DNA of 64,000 nucleotides from JAJRXG01 sp038523965. GTDB lineage: Bacteria; Bacteroidota; Bacteroidia; Chitinophagales; Saprospiraceae. Position 1 is the first letter of the stretch; each line of letters opens with the position of its first letter. A model generated the notes under the pieces. The model saw only the letters and a program-made list of their open reading frames with translations. It was not told the DNA's origin and did not search any database. A program made the position numbers and the translations under genes. This document shows positions 1 to 9,734 of this stretch, in pieces. The stretch is taken from the NCBI GenBank assembly GCA_038523965.1, contig JBCBIX010000002.1, positions 26,834 through 90,833 on the forward strand, written 5' to 3'.

Positions 1-684
1 GATGGTGACGGACTGATCGATTGTGCAGATCCAGGTTGCCAGCCCTTCATCGATGAAGCGATAGCTATGCTCCCTACATGTGATGATCCTTCACGAGGTT
101 CCATAGCGATCTCCTCATCTTACATGGATCTCGAGATTAGCCTCGATAGAGGCCAAACCTTTACTGAAGATCTGTTTTTTGACAGCCTTCGGGTTGGAAG
201 CTATGACAGCCTAATACTCCGAAATTCACTTACTTCCTGTATGGTCACGGTAGCGATTGACCTTGAGATCATGAGTCCAGATGACTGTCCTTTGCCAGCG
301 GAGATATGTAACAATGGAGAAGATGATGACGGAGACGGGCTCATAGATTGTGACGATCCTGAATGTCTGTCCGAATCCAACTGCCGATTAGGAGACCTGT
401 TTTATGTCCCGAATGTAATCTCTCCTTCTTCTGTAATGAACGGAAGGTTTGAGATCCAAACTCCATTTGGTGATCGACTCTTTATCGATCGTTTGGAGAT
501 CTTCGATCGCTGGGGGAATGCAGTCCATACACGAATGAATACTACGACAGATGATGCAGAACATGGTTGGGAAGGACTAAACAGGGGACAACCTGTAGAA
601 GTGGGTGTCTATGTCTACGTATTGACCTTGTCACTGGACGGTGGAACGAGAACATTCACGGGAGATCTAACTGTGGTTCGATAG
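1..684 (+). CDS. C-terminal end of a large T9SS-exported surface protein (gliding motility-associated C-terminal domain)
   Basis: The frame is open from base 1, so the 5' end lies outside the window; 227 residues are visible. Two copies of a Cys/Asp-rich motif are seen (DGDGLIDCADPGC near the edge and NGEDDDGDGLIDCDDPEC near residue 103), spaced like the Asp-rich repeats of large Saprospiria surface proteins and plausibly calcium-binding. The last ~95 residues match the type B type IX secretion sorting domain: FYVPNVISPSS, then LEIFDRWGNAVH, then GWEGLNRG and a final beta strand. Family knowledge: this domain directs export through the outer membrane and surface attachment. The function of the missing bulk cannot be told. 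Confidence 0.85.
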   Translation, partial: DGDGLIDCADPGCQPFIDEAIAMLPTCDDPSRGSIAISSSYMDLEISLDRGQTFTEDLFFDSLRVGSYDSLILRNSLTSCMVTVAIDLEIMSPDDCPLPAEICNNGEDDDGDGLIDCDDPECLSESNCRLGDLFYVPNVISPSSVMNGRFEIQTPFGDRLFIDRLEIFDRWGNAVHTRMNTTTDDAEHGWEGLNRGQPVEVGVYVYVLTLSLDGGTRTFTGDLTVVR

Positions 685-746
685 AGGGGTAACCATGGGA
701 TAATGTCTGCGTGGCATAGGGATGTTGGCGAAGGATTTATCTTGTC

Positions 747-3700
747 ATGTATATGTCAATCATGAAGTACTTCTATGTCGTTGTCTTAGTCATCAGCTTT
801 GGAATGGATCTCAAGGCACAGACAGAGTGGGTCAGCGAATTTGGCGCAGACATTAATACAGTGGATGTAGCAGTCATGCCCCCAGTAAATCGTGATAAGC
901 TTCTGGCGAAGACGAGATCCGTCCTTGAGGACAATGGTCCAATCCAATTTGCAAAACCGATCTCGTATCGTCTCAATAAGGATGTGAATGGCACCTGGGA
1001 GTCTCTCCCGGATGGAAAGATGCTCTGGAGGCAGCGTATCTATAGTTCTGGAGCGTATTCGCTAAATGTTGGATTTGATCGATTTCATCTTCCAGATGGC
1101 GCGCGCATGTACCTCTACGATCGTGCCAAGACTTACGTCATCGGTCCCATAGGCCCCGGTGATAATGAAGAACATAGGCAGTGGTGGTCTCCGATCGTGC
1201 CGGGTGACGAGTTGATTATCGAAGTACAACTAAAGTCCAATACTGCTGATGACTTAGACCTTGAGGTAAGTCAAGTCAACCATGATTTTGTAGGATTTGG
1301 TAATCTGGTGTCAGGATCGTGTAATGTGGATGTCGCCTGTGGATCAGAAGATGGTGCGGACTTAGCACTTATCGATCGATTCAGAGATATCATCAACAGT
1401 GTTGGCATGTATACACTGAATGGTTTCGAGCAATGCAGTGGTGCATTAGCCAATACCACTCGTAACGATTGCACCCCCTACTTCTTAACTGCTAATCACT
1501 GTGAGATTACAGCAGCTAACGCAGCGAGCGTGGTTGTTTATTGGAACTATCAAAATCCAACATGTCGTCTCCCTGGATCTGCTGCCAGTGGTGCTCCCGG
1601 AGATGGCTCACGCCTCGAATTTAATAGTGGAGCTTCTCTTGTGGCTAATTATGATCAATCGGATATGACGCTGCTACTGTTAGATGATGACGTAGAGGCG
1701 AGCACTAATCCATTTTTTGCTGGATGGGATGTGGAGGGAGAGGTCTTTGACAGTACCCTATGCATCCATCATCCATCGACGGAAGAAAAAAGGATCAGCT
1801 TCGACTTTGATCCATCGGTACCGTTCACAGATGGCTTCTTTATGAGAGTGACTGATTGGGATATCGGGACTACCGAAGGAGGATCGTCAGGATCTCCACT
1901 TTTCTCGATGGATAAGCGCGTTGTGGGACTACTAACTGGAGGTGATGCCGCATGCGGTAATGATCTTCAGGATGACTACGGGATGATGAAGCTTTCTTGG
2001 GAAGGTGGGCGCACACCAGAGACAAGCCTACGACCGTGGCTCGATCCAGATAATACTGGCCTCTCGAGGATTGACGGACGTTTCTGTGTAGATGTGGCGA
2101 AAGTCGATCGAAATGTACTTGCCTACTGTACACGTGAGTCACGTCTTGATTCCGTCGTCCTCAACATCACAAGTGGCTATGCAAATGGGGCAACAGTAGA
2201 GGTCTCCACCACCGCGATTGGTATCCTACCTCGAGCAAGATCAAATCGCCTCCAGGCCGGAGTTCCACTGACCATAGATATTGAAGTAACTGACGAATTC
2301 GAGGATGTAGAAGCTGATGTGGTCATCTCTATTATCGATGAGTTTGGTACTCAAGAAATCAATGTTGATGTGATCGCTAATGAAGATGTTCCACCATCTC
2401 CCACGCTGCGTTTGCCACAAGATGGAGCGGGAAACATTAATTTTGACGTTGACTTTGAGTGGACGAGTCGTGGGATATCTCATCTACTTGAGGTCAGTAC
2501 AGATCAGAATTTTACCCAGATTGTTCGGTCTGTTCGCGTAGAGAATACCAATCGAACATCACTTAAGTCATTCGACTCCAGGACCCTCTATTTCTGGAGA
2601 GTGAAGAGTACAAATCAATGTGGTGAGAGCTCCTTCTCCGAGATATCGCGGTTTTCTACGGGACTTATTGAGTGCATGACTTTTGCAAGTACGGACGCTC
2701 CTATCCAGATTGGTTTGGAGGCGGCGACTTTTACCTCGCATGTTGATATTATGGAAGTTGGCTTAGTTGCCGATGTAGGAATATCGCAGTTGGTAGGCCA
2801 GCATACATGGATATCTGACTTGACCTTTATTCTTAGAAGTCCGTCTGGTACTGAGGCGAGATTAGCGGTATCTCCATGTGATGATGAGGATGATTTCCGT
2901 ATCAATTTTGATGATGAGGCGGATAACGTATTGCTCCCATGCCCTCTCATCTCAAATCAATCATTCAAGCCTTTAGATGCCTTATCAGTATTTGATGGGG
3001 AACTGGCCGAAGGGCGCTGGACTCTTATCGTCGAGGACAATGCCAGATTGGATGGGGGATCACTGGATGGATGGTCGCTCGATCTCTGCGTGAACCAGTC
3101 AGCTAATCGCACTGCGGCATTTTCTCCTTCAGTTATCGAAGTCTGTGAAAGTAGTAGACCAGATAGTATCGTCATTGAAGGGTTCTTGGCCGGGGAGTTC
3201 GTTGGAGACGTAAGTCTGGATATCACAGATATAGAGGGAAATCAGATTGCCGCGCAGTTCAGTGAGAATCCACTCACGAATTCCGGTTCGTACATGTTTG
3301 TGGTGACACTGATGGAGCCAGAGCAGTTGGTAGCTGGGTTGCCGCTTCTATTCATTTTCGAGGATGACATGGAGGTGGATACGCTACAGATTCCTGTAGA
3401 GACTACAGACTTACCTGGCCCTCCACAGATCGCACAACCTCCGTCTGATGCAGTAGGAGTAGAGCTTCGCACTTTTTTCGAGTGGGATCGGATGCTCGGA
3501 ATTACTGATTATAGACTTGTCCTGGCAGAAGATGAGGACCTTGCGTCTGTCCTTTTGGATACTACAATTACATCTTCTTCCCTCACACTCCCATTTAAGC
3601 TGGATACTGATCAACAGTACTTCTGGCAGGTGACCTCTATTGGATCTTGTGGTGCTTCACCAGCTGTGACTAACACCTTTCGTACTGACTTCACTGATGC

Positions 3701-3959
3701 GACTATAGATCTGACATTAAGAGAGGTGGAGGTGTTTCCCAATCCATTTGATAATACACTACGTATCGTTCGTCCGATCTCCTTAGCTGGAGAATCAGTT
3801 CGTCTGGAGATCATAGATCCCTTGGGTCATTTAGTCACTCAGGTCGAACTGGACAGCGAAGTGACCTCTCTCAGGACGTCAACATTTCCTGCTGGAGTGC
3901 ACTTTGCAAGATTGGTCAGTCCGAGAGGTATCTATGTATTTTCGTTGATCAAGTCTTAA
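747..3959 (+). CDS. Secreted trypsin-like serine protease with P-domain and T9SS type A sorting domain
   Basis: A 1070-residue secreted protein. The first Met has a second in-frame ATG at 762 (MKYFYVV) that begins a compact signal peptide ending near LKA-Q; either may be used. Catalytic triad of a lysyl-endopeptidase/trypsin-like fold: His in FLTANHC (about residue 251), Asp in YDQSDMTLLLL (about 305), Ser in EGGSSGSPLF (about 381). Then fibronectin-like beta domains (ending FWRVKSTNQCG and FWQVTSIGSCG), a proprotein-convertase P-domain between them (about residues 650-780, HTWISDLTFILRSPSG), and a C-terminal type A sorting domain (VFPNPFDN ... PAGVHFARL). It is inferred to be exported by T9SS and to digest extracellular protein. 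Substrate specificity is not evident. Confidence 0.88.
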   Translation: MYMSIMKYFYVVVLVISFGMDLKAQTEWVSEFGADINTVDVAVMPPVNRDKLLAKTRSVLEDNGPIQFAKPISYRLNKDVNGTWESLPDGKMLWRQRIYSSGAYSLNVGFDRFHLPDGARMYLYDRAKTYVIGPIGPGDNEEHRQWWSPIVPGDELIIEVQLKSNTADDLDLEVSQVNHDFVGFGNLVSGSCNVDVACGSEDGADLALIDRFRDIINSVGMYTLNGFEQCSGALANTTRNDCTPYFLTANHCEITAANAASVVVYWNYQNPTCRLPGSAASGAPGDGSRLEFNSGASLVANYDQSDMTLLLLDDDVEASTNPFFAGWDVEGEVFDSTLCIHHPSTEEKRISFDFDPSVPFTDGFFMRVTDWDIGTTEGGSSGSPLFSMDKRVVGLLTGGDAACGNDLQDDYGMMKLSWEGGRTPETSLRPWLDPDNTGLSRIDGRFCVDVAKVDRNVLAYCTRESRLDSVVLNITSGYANGATVEVSTTAIGILPRARSNRLQAGVPLTIDIEVTDEFEDVEADVVISIIDEFGTQEINVDVIANEDVPPSPTLRLPQDGAGNINFDVDFEWTSRGISHLLEVSTDQNFTQIVRSVRVENTNRTSLKSFDSRTLYFWRVKSTNQCGESSFSEISRFSTGLIECMTFASTDAPIQIGLEAATFTSHVDIMEVGLVADVGISQLVGQHTWISDLTFILRSPSGTEARLAVSPCDDEDDFRINFDDEADNVLLPCPLISNQSFKPLDALSVFDGELAEGRWTLIVEDNARLDGGSLDGWSLDLCVNQSANRTAAFSPSVIEVCESSRPDSIVIEGFLAGEFVGDVSLDITDIEGNQIAAQFSENPLTNSGSYMFVVTLMEPEQLVAGLPLLFIFEDDMEVDTLQIPVETTDLPGPPQIAQPPSDAVGVELRTFFEWDRMLGITDYRLVLAEDEDLASVLLDTTITSSSLTLPFKLDTDQQYFWQVTSIGSCGASPAVTNTFRTDFTDATIDLTLREVEVFPNPFDNTLRIVRPISLAGESVRLEIIDPLGHLVTQVELDSEVTSLRTSTFPAGVHFARLVSPRGIYVFSLIKS

Positions 3960-3965
3960 TACCGG

Positions 3966-5435
3966 TTGTCTTTACTCCGCCAATTAGCTGGCCAGACGGT
4001 CATATATGGTATTGGGCAATTGGTCCCGAGAATCATTCTCTATATTATCTCAGGGACCTATCTGACTTATCGGTTAGCTTCTAAAGGCGAGTACGCCATC
4101 TACCTCGACCTGTACGCCTATGCGACTGTCTTGATAGTGTTCTTCTCGTATCGTATGGATACCGCCTTGTTCAGATTCGGAAGTCGCCCGGAGGAATTGG
4201 ATCGAGTTTACCGCACTGCTTTCTTACCGATGATCCTGACGTCTATGATCTTAGTAGGTGGCGCGTGGGTATTCTCAGAGCAGTTGGCTGAGTTACTCAC
4301 ATACCCTGGTCAAGGCTACTATGTCAGGTGGTTTAGCTGGATCATTGCATTTGATGTGCTGGCGTTGCTGCCATATGCTAAACTTCGCCTCCAGGGCATG
4401 GCCTCGACATTCGTCTCATTCAAGTTGTTGAATGTTCTTCTGACGGTCACATTGATACTCTTCTTTTTAGAAGGTGTTCCACGGATGGGATTAGCTAAAG
4501 AGTTGAGCGCCTTATTCCCATATGTTAGCTCCGAAGTCGACTATGTATTCGTTAGTAACCTCATCGTTAGCCTGATTGTCATGGTAGGTCTGGTACTAAA
4601 TCAGCGTCTTTCTTCATGGGATATCGACTGGGACCTTTGGCGAAAGATGATATCCTATTCATGGCCGCTGATCATCGTCGGAATGGCTGGGAGTATCAAT
4701 CAGTTTTTTGGAGTGCCGCTGCAGAAATGGTTTTTAGGCGCATCCTTCGAAGCGAACAAGGATGAGGCTGCAGTCTACGGAGCAGTACAAAAGATACCAG
4801 TCTTGTTGGCTCTTTTGACAACGGCGTATAACTATGCAGCTGAGCCCTTCTTCTTTAAGAATGCGGATGATGCCTCATCAAAGACCCTTTATGGTGATAT
4901 CGCACACTACTTCATCGTGGCCGCTGGCCTTGTGGCCTTGGGTATCCTTGTTTATGTGGACCTCTTCGCTTACTTGATAGGTCCAGCCTATAGAGAAGGT
5001 CTCTATCTCATTCCGATTCTTTTGATGGCCTATCTCTTTTTGGGATTATACTACAGTGTTTCCATCTGGTATAAGCTCAGCGATCAAACTATGTGGGGTG
5101 CGATCATCGCCTTGATCGGTGCGTCGATTACAGTTTTCGGTAGCATCGCATTGTTGCCACGAATGGGTGTGGTAGCTTCGGCTTGGATCGCTCTGATGTG
5201 CTACGTTATGATGGTCATACTGGCCATGACCATAGGTCGTAAGTATTACCCGATTAACTATCCGCTGTTCAGAATGCTACGTCAACTTGGATTCATTTTG
5301 GTCTTGATGGTGTCCGCAGTCGTCATCGGAGGATGGACCTACTGGGCACGAATAGGCATTGGAACGCTGATCCTAATTACGTACTGCTTAGTAAGTTGGC
5401 TATGGGATGGAGACAGATTGAGATCCTATCTATAG
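3966..5435 (+). CDS. Polysaccharide/lipid-linked oligosaccharide flippase (MATE/MOP superfamily)
   Basis: 489 residues with 12-14 hydrophobic helices and the N-terminal signature LLRQLAGQTVIYGIG typical of Bacteroidota Wzx-like polysaccharide transporters. The start is a TTG, chosen because it places the conserved N-terminus correctly and lies 6 nt after the protease stop; no ATG is available nearby. The family moves undecaprenyl-linked glycans across the inner membrane for cell-surface polysaccharide. The gene ends 6 nt inside the convergent DUF6702 gene. Which glycan it handles cannot be inferred, because no glycosyltransferases adjoin it. Confidence 0.82.
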   Translation: MSLLRQLAGQTVIYGIGQLVPRIILYIISGTYLTYRLASKGEYAIYLDLYAYATVLIVFFSYRMDTALFRFGSRPEELDRVYRTAFLPMILTSMILVGGAWVFSEQLAELLTYPGQGYYVRWFSWIIAFDVLALLPYAKLRLQGMASTFVSFKLLNVLLTVTLILFFLEGVPRMGLAKELSALFPYVSSEVDYVFVSNLIVSLIVMVGLVLNQRLSSWDIDWDLWRKMISYSWPLIIVGMAGSINQFFGVPLQKWFLGASFEANKDEAAVYGAVQKIPVLLALLTTAYNYAAEPFFFKNADDASSKTLYGDIAHYFIVAAGLVALGILVYVDLFAYLIGPAYREGLYLIPILLMAYLFLGLYYSVSIWYKLSDQTMWGAIIALIGASITVFGSIALLPRMGVVASAWIALMCYVMMVILAMTIGRKYYPINYPLFRMLRQLGFILVLMVSAVVIGGWTYWARIGIGTLILITYCLVSWLWDGDRLRSYL

Positions 5436-5909
5436 ATTGATATGTGCTTCTTGGACCATTCCATTGAGTGCCTTATTCTTCCTTCCGTTGTCTGTGATGA
5501 CTTTCACAATGTTGGCTTGGTCATCGAACACATCAGTCAGAAAAGTCGAGCGAAAATGGACAGTTGTAATCTCTGAATTGATATCTATCGGAGCTGTCAT
5601 TGTAATCCAAACAGCCTCTGGATTTGCATCTATGGAGAGAATGACAAGGTCGATTTCCTTGTCATTGAGAGTAAGTTCCATACTGCGATTGACATACTTG
5701 CTAATCATTTGATCAGCACTGGTATATTCTCTTGGAAGCTCAGTACCCGGCGTTAATCCCACAGCTGTCTGAAGGTCATCTAAGTAGGTCTTGAGGACAA
5801 CTTCAACTGTCGCATCGTCACGAAGATCAATGTCAGTGACACTTACATGAATGTCATGATCCGCAATCGCTATCGAACCCCAGAAAACTATTAAAAGAGT
5901 CCAAATCAT
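5430..5909 (-). CDS. DUF6702-like secreted protein
   Basis: 159 residues with a short hydrophobic leader (IWTLLIVFWGSIAIA) and the DHDIHVSVTDIDL start typical of the Bacteroidota DUF6702 family, a small beta-rich exported protein often beside a peptidase. It starts 1 nt after the stop of the upstream minus-strand gene, so the two form an operon. The function is unknown. The family call is from remembered similarity, not a search. Confidence 0.65.
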   Translation of the reverse strand: MIWTLLIVFWGSIAIADHDIHVSVTDIDLRDDATVEVVLKTYLDDLQTAVGLTPGTELPREYTSADQMISKYVNRSMELTLNDKEIDLVILSIDANPEAVWITMTAPIDINSEITTVHFRSTFLTDVFDDQANIVKVITDNGRKNKALNGMVQEAHINL

Positions 5910-5910
5910 C

Positions 5911-7194
5911 TTATGTCTTCCTCTTTTTCTTCTTCGCGGCAGGGAAGAGGATGTTGTTCAAAATCAGTCGATAGCCCGGTGATCTGGGATGCAGATTAAG
6001 GTCCGTCTCTGGATCATTCACGTAGTGGCGATAGTCCTCCGGATCATGACCACCAAAAAACGTCCATGTTCCATATCCATAGGTTCCATGGATGTATCGC
6101 GCCTCTTTGGCAGCTTTGTTTTCGCCCAGAATGAGGACGTTGGACTTGATAGTTCTTTCGTCGTAGGCAGTCGTTTGACCCATGAAGCCCTTGATCGTAC
6201 GAGTATGATTTTGCGTTAGCATGGTGGGTACGACATCTGACTTCGCAGAGAAGTCAAACAGTGTAAAGTAGTCTGTCTCTGGAGTCACTTTTCGCTTGCG
6301 CTGATCCATGTCAATGGATGAGTATTCATACTCCATCGGGTTCGTCACCAATTTGAAGTCCTTGAAGGCAAAGGTCTTGCTGTAATCGAGTTTTTCTTGT
6401 GCATTCGGATCGGCAGCATCACCATCATAAATCTGTGCGCAGATGTCCTGTCCTTCGGCTGCCAAAGCAATATCATAGGTATCTGTCGCACTGCACATCG
6501 CAAACATGAAACCACCTCCTTCTACATAATCTCTGATGCTTTTGACCACCGCTAACTTGAGTCGTGAGACTTTTGGAAAGCCAAGATTAGTAGCCAGCTC
6601 TTCCATCCGCCGCTGGTTCTCCTGATACCATAGATGGGTGTGATAGCTGCGATAGAATTTCCCATACTGACCGGTGAAATCTTCATGGTGGAGATGTAGC
6701 CAGTCATATTCGGCCAACTTGCCTTCCAACACTTCTCGATCATAAATGACTTCATAAGGAATCTCAGCATAGGTGAGGACCATGGTGACAGCATCATCCC
6801 AGGGTTGGATTTTTTCGCCGCGTTGGTTGAAGTCAGGGGTGTATACCGCAATCTTGGGGGCTTTCTCCAGCTTGATTACATCTTGGTTTAATTCAGGATT
6901 AGCGATTCTCTCTCTGATAGAGGCGAACTGCGCATTTGGGATGACCCGATAGGTGATGTTGCGCACTTTACATTCATTCTCGAGTGTAGGTGTATGCTCG
7001 AATGCGAAGCTGCCTCCTTCATAATTAAGCAACCAGTAGGCTTCTAAGCCTAAGTCAAGAACGTAGTAGGTTAGTCCATAGGCTTTCAGATGAGATCGTT
7101 GCTGTTCGGCATCCATTGGGATTAGGATGTAAGTGGCGCGGGCCTGAAAGCTCATGAGGAGCATGGTTAGGACAACCAAAAATCGATGCATCAT
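5911..7194 (-). CDS. Conserved secreted Bacteroidota protein (often auto-named 'asparagine synthetase B')
   Basis: 427 residues with a signal peptide (LVVLTMLLMSFQARA) followed by YILIPMDAEQQRSHLKAYGL. Further conserved blocks are APKIAVYTPD, WDDAVTMVLTYAEIPY, YDWLHLHHEDFTGQYGKFY, GGGFMFAMCSATDTYDIALA and GGHDPEDYRHYVNDPETD, ending in a Lys-rich tail. Orthologues across Flavobacteriia share these blocks and carry the name asparagine synthetase B in databases, yet no N-terminal-nucleophile amidotransferase or ATP-pyrophosphatase motif is visible, so that name is very likely wrong. The Trp-Leu-His-Leu-His-His-Glu-Asp block and a GGGF element are reminiscent of glutamine-amidotransferase-like folds (inference). 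Followed 1 nt later by the DUF6702 gene. Confidence 0.75.
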   Translation of the reverse strand: MMHRFLVVLTMLLMSFQARATYILIPMDAEQQRSHLKAYGLTYYVLDLGLEAYWLLNYEGGSFAFEHTPTLENECKVRNITYRVIPNAQFASIRERIANPELNQDVIKLEKAPKIAVYTPDFNQRGEKIQPWDDAVTMVLTYAEIPYEVIYDREVLEGKLAEYDWLHLHHEDFTGQYGKFYRSYHTHLWYQENQRRMEELATNLGFPKVSRLKLAVVKSIRDYVEGGGFMFAMCSATDTYDIALAAEGQDICAQIYDGDAADPNAQEKLDYSKTFAFKDFKLVTNPMEYEYSSIDMDQRKRKVTPETDYFTLFDFSAKSDVVPTMLTQNHTRTIKGFMGQTTAYDERTIKSNVLILGENKAAKEARYIHGTYGYGTWTFFGGHDPEDYRHYVNDPETDLNLHPRSPGYRLILNNILFPAAKKKKRKT

Positions 7195-7334
7195 AAGTCT
7201 TTCATTAATGGTGATCTCTCAACGCCGAACACACTGAGAACAACCGTTATACAAAGATTAAAGATCATCTACCGCTTATAAAAAAGTCATCTTTGCCGTC
7301 TCTTTAACGCTCAATTAAGTGATCCAAGACGTAG

Positions 7335-9440
7335 GTGGAGAATTTTAGTTTCGAATATCCCGGGGGATGGTGGATCGTTGTGTTTGTGGTTGCTCTGGGA
7401 CTCTCCGCACTTCTCTATTGGCGTAGTACCAAGTGGCAAGGCAATGCCAAATGGGTTCGACCACTACTCTGGACCATTCGATTTCTTCTCTTAGGACTCA
7501 TCGGTCTGCTGTTGTTGGGTCCGATCTTCACTTCTATTCAAGAAGAGTCAAAAGATCCCCGTATTGTCGTTCTCATGGACGGCAGTCAGTCGATCTCATC
7601 ATGGTGCGACCAGATCGATATTAGGCCAGATACTTGGGTAGGGCAGATCAAGGATGGGCTCAGCGAAGCTTACGAGGTGGATGTGTTTGAGGTCGGTGAC
7701 GCGATACGGTCCATTACCTCCACAGATAGCATAGCCTTTGATGATCCCATTACCAATCTCAGCGAGCCGTTAGAGTATATCAGTGATATTTACGAAGGTG
7801 AAAATTTGGGTGGGGTTGTTTTGCTTTCTGATGGCATCTTCAACCAAGGGAAAAGCCCGATCTACGCCAAAATAAATAGTACAAGTCCGGTTTACACCGT
7901 AGCTCTGGGAGACACGACCAGACAGAAGGATATCATCCTCAAGCGTGTTCTGAGCAATGAGGTCGCCTATCTCGATGATCAGATGAGTACACAGGTGGAT
8001 ATCCAAGCATATAATGCAAATGCAGAACGAATCTCTCTTACCGTAGAGCGATATGACGATGGGATATGGACGTCTGTGACCACCCGAGACATATCCCTCC
8101 GGGGGACCAATTCTTATGAGTCTATCTCTGTGGACTTAGATATGGACCGGGTAGGGGTCATTCGATATCGCTATCGAGTAAGTCCCCTTAACCAAGAGCG
8201 GAACCGAGTGAATAATGTCAAGGACATTTATATCGAAGTACTCGATGCACGGCAGGAGATCGGTATCATCGCACTCGCCCCTCATCCAGACCTAACTGCA
8301 CTAAAACAGCTCTTAGAGCAGAATAAAAACTATCAAGTCGAGATATATCTCGATAAGCCGAGCGCCTCGGAAATGGACGGTTTGGATCTGGTCATCTTCC
8401 ACAGCCTTCCTTCTGCTGACGTGAATATCAATGATCTTATCTCCAGACTGGATCAACAGCAGAAACCAAGGATGTATATCATCAGCGAGCGCACCAGTCT
8501 CTCAGCGCTCTCTTCACTACAGTCTGCTGTGACAGTACGTGCATCTACATCGAAGGCAAATCAAGTCCAAGCTCGTGTTGAGGAAGGCTTCAAAAATTTT
8601 GAGCTGTCCGACGAGCTCATACAGCGAATTCCAGACTTCCCTCCGATCGCTGCCCCTTTCGGAGAGTACGATATCACTGCCAATGTGCAGACCTTATTGA
8701 GTCAGACCGTTGGTAAGATTGAGACAGAGTATCCGCTCCTTTCCTTTGTCGATGATGGTGGACAGAAGACTGCCTTTCTATTTGGTACTGGCTTCTGGCG
8801 ATGGAAACTCTTTGATTATGTCCAGCATGGCAACTTTGATATGGTGTCTGAGCTGCTCGATCGGACCATGGTCTATACCTCTGTAAAAGAGGATAAGCGC
8901 AAGTTTCGAGTATCTGCTTCGGACAATGTTTTTTTATCCAATGAGTCTATCACTTTCGCTGCCGAACTCTATAACGACAGCTATGAATTAGTCAATGATC
9001 CAGATGTCCAGCTGGTGATCACCGATCGCGATGGAGGCGAGTTTGACTACATTTTTTCGCGAACGACAAGGTCATATGCACTGGATTTGGGAAGTCTTAC
9101 GCCAGGACGTTATACCTACTTAGCCTCGACGATGTATGACGGGGAGGCATTCGAAGCTCGAGGTGAGTTTACAGTACAAGCCATCCAGTATGAGCTGTAT
9201 GAGTTGCAGGCTCGGCATGACGTCCTTTATGCCTTAGCTGCCCAGCGAGGAGGAGAGAGGTACTACCCGAATCAAATCGATCAGCTTATCGAGCAGATAA
9301 AGACGAGCGACGTCATCAAGCCAGTTCTGTACCAAAGTAGTGTGACCGAATTACTACTCAATCGGTCGTGGCTGCTGTGGCTGCTATTGGGCCTACTTGT
9401 CGTGGAGTGGTTCTTACGTCGCTATTTCGGAGGATTATAG
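7335..9440 (+). CDS. Membrane-anchored VWA domain protein
   Basis: 701 residues. A GTG start is used, since the conserved N-terminus (FEYPGGWWIVVFVV) follows directly and no ATG precedes it. Two N-terminal helices (about 12-30 and 45-66) lead into a von Willebrand A-like domain with MIDAS DGSQS (VVLMDGSQSI, near residue 83) and GGVVLLSDGIFNQG. A long beta-rich periplasmic region follows, then a final helix (WLLWLLLGLLVVEW). The architecture resembles Bacteroidota Bat-like/VWA membrane proteins, which may act in stress or envelope protein interactions. It is transcribed away from the divergent 7194 gene. The partner is unknown. Confidence 0.75.
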   Translation: MENFSFEYPGGWWIVVFVVALGLSALLYWRSTKWQGNAKWVRPLLWTIRFLLLGLIGLLLLGPIFTSIQEESKDPRIVVLMDGSQSISSWCDQIDIRPDTWVGQIKDGLSEAYEVDVFEVGDAIRSITSTDSIAFDDPITNLSEPLEYISDIYEGENLGGVVLLSDGIFNQGKSPIYAKINSTSPVYTVALGDTTRQKDIILKRVLSNEVAYLDDQMSTQVDIQAYNANAERISLTVERYDDGIWTSVTTRDISLRGTNSYESISVDLDMDRVGVIRYRYRVSPLNQERNRVNNVKDIYIEVLDARQEIGIIALAPHPDLTALKQLLEQNKNYQVEIYLDKPSASEMDGLDLVIFHSLPSADVNINDLISRLDQQQKPRMYIISERTSLSALSSLQSAVTVRASTSKANQVQARVEEGFKNFELSDELIQRIPDFPPIAAPFGEYDITANVQTLLSQTVGKIETEYPLLSFVDDGGQKTAFLFGTGFWRWKLFDYVQHGNFDMVSELLDRTMVYTSVKEDKRKFRVSASDNVFLSNESITFAAELYNDSYELVNDPDVQLVITDRDGGEFDYIFSRTTRSYALDLGSLTPGRYTYLASTMYDGEAFEARGEFTVQAIQYELYELQARHDVLYALAAQRGGERYYPNQIDQLIEQIKTSDVIKPVLYQSSVTELLLNRSWLLWLLLGLLVVEWFLRRYFGGL

Positions 9441-9465
9441 TTGTCGGTATATTTTGCCCTGGGTC

Positions 9466-9497
9466 TTGCTTATTCGTACTGAATTCGCCTACTTTTG
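9466..9497 (+). promoter_or_regulatory. Promoter of rpmH-rnpA
   Basis: TTG at 9466-9468, a 21-nt spacer, then TACTTTTG at 9490-9497, matching the Bacteroidota TTG / TAnnTTTG consensus. It is followed by CAGCCCTTTTGGAAAAAT, an extension closely shared with the tRNA-Phe promoter, and then the rpmH ATG at 9530. Confidence 0.75.
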
Positions 9498-9529
9498 CAG
9501 CCCTTTTGGAAAAATAAATTGTAGAGCAC

Positions 9530-9685
9530 ATGAAGCGCACTTACCAACCCTCCCGACGCAAGAGAGCTAACAAGCACGGTTTTCGTAGTCGCATGAGCTC
9601 CAAGAATGGGCGTAATGTCATCGCATCTCGCCGTGCAAAGGGTCGTCGTAAGCTTACAGTATCCGACGAGCGTTCGCACAAGTAG
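9530..9685 (+). CDS. rpmH: 50S ribosomal protein L34
   Basis: A 51-residue highly basic protein beginning MKRTYQPSRRKRANKHGFR and ending GRRKLTVSDERSHK, an unmistakable L34 sequence. It has its own TACTTTTG promoter 33 nt upstream. The following rnpA start lies 49 nt downstream, the classical rpmH-rnpA order. A ribosomal large-subunit component. Confidence 0.97.
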   Translation: MKRTYQPSRRKRANKHGFRSRMSSKNGRNVIASRRAKGRRKLTVSDERSHK

Positions 9686-9734
9686 TCCCACACCTTTCGG
9701 CCGATGCCCACAGGGACGTCTATCTGATATCACG

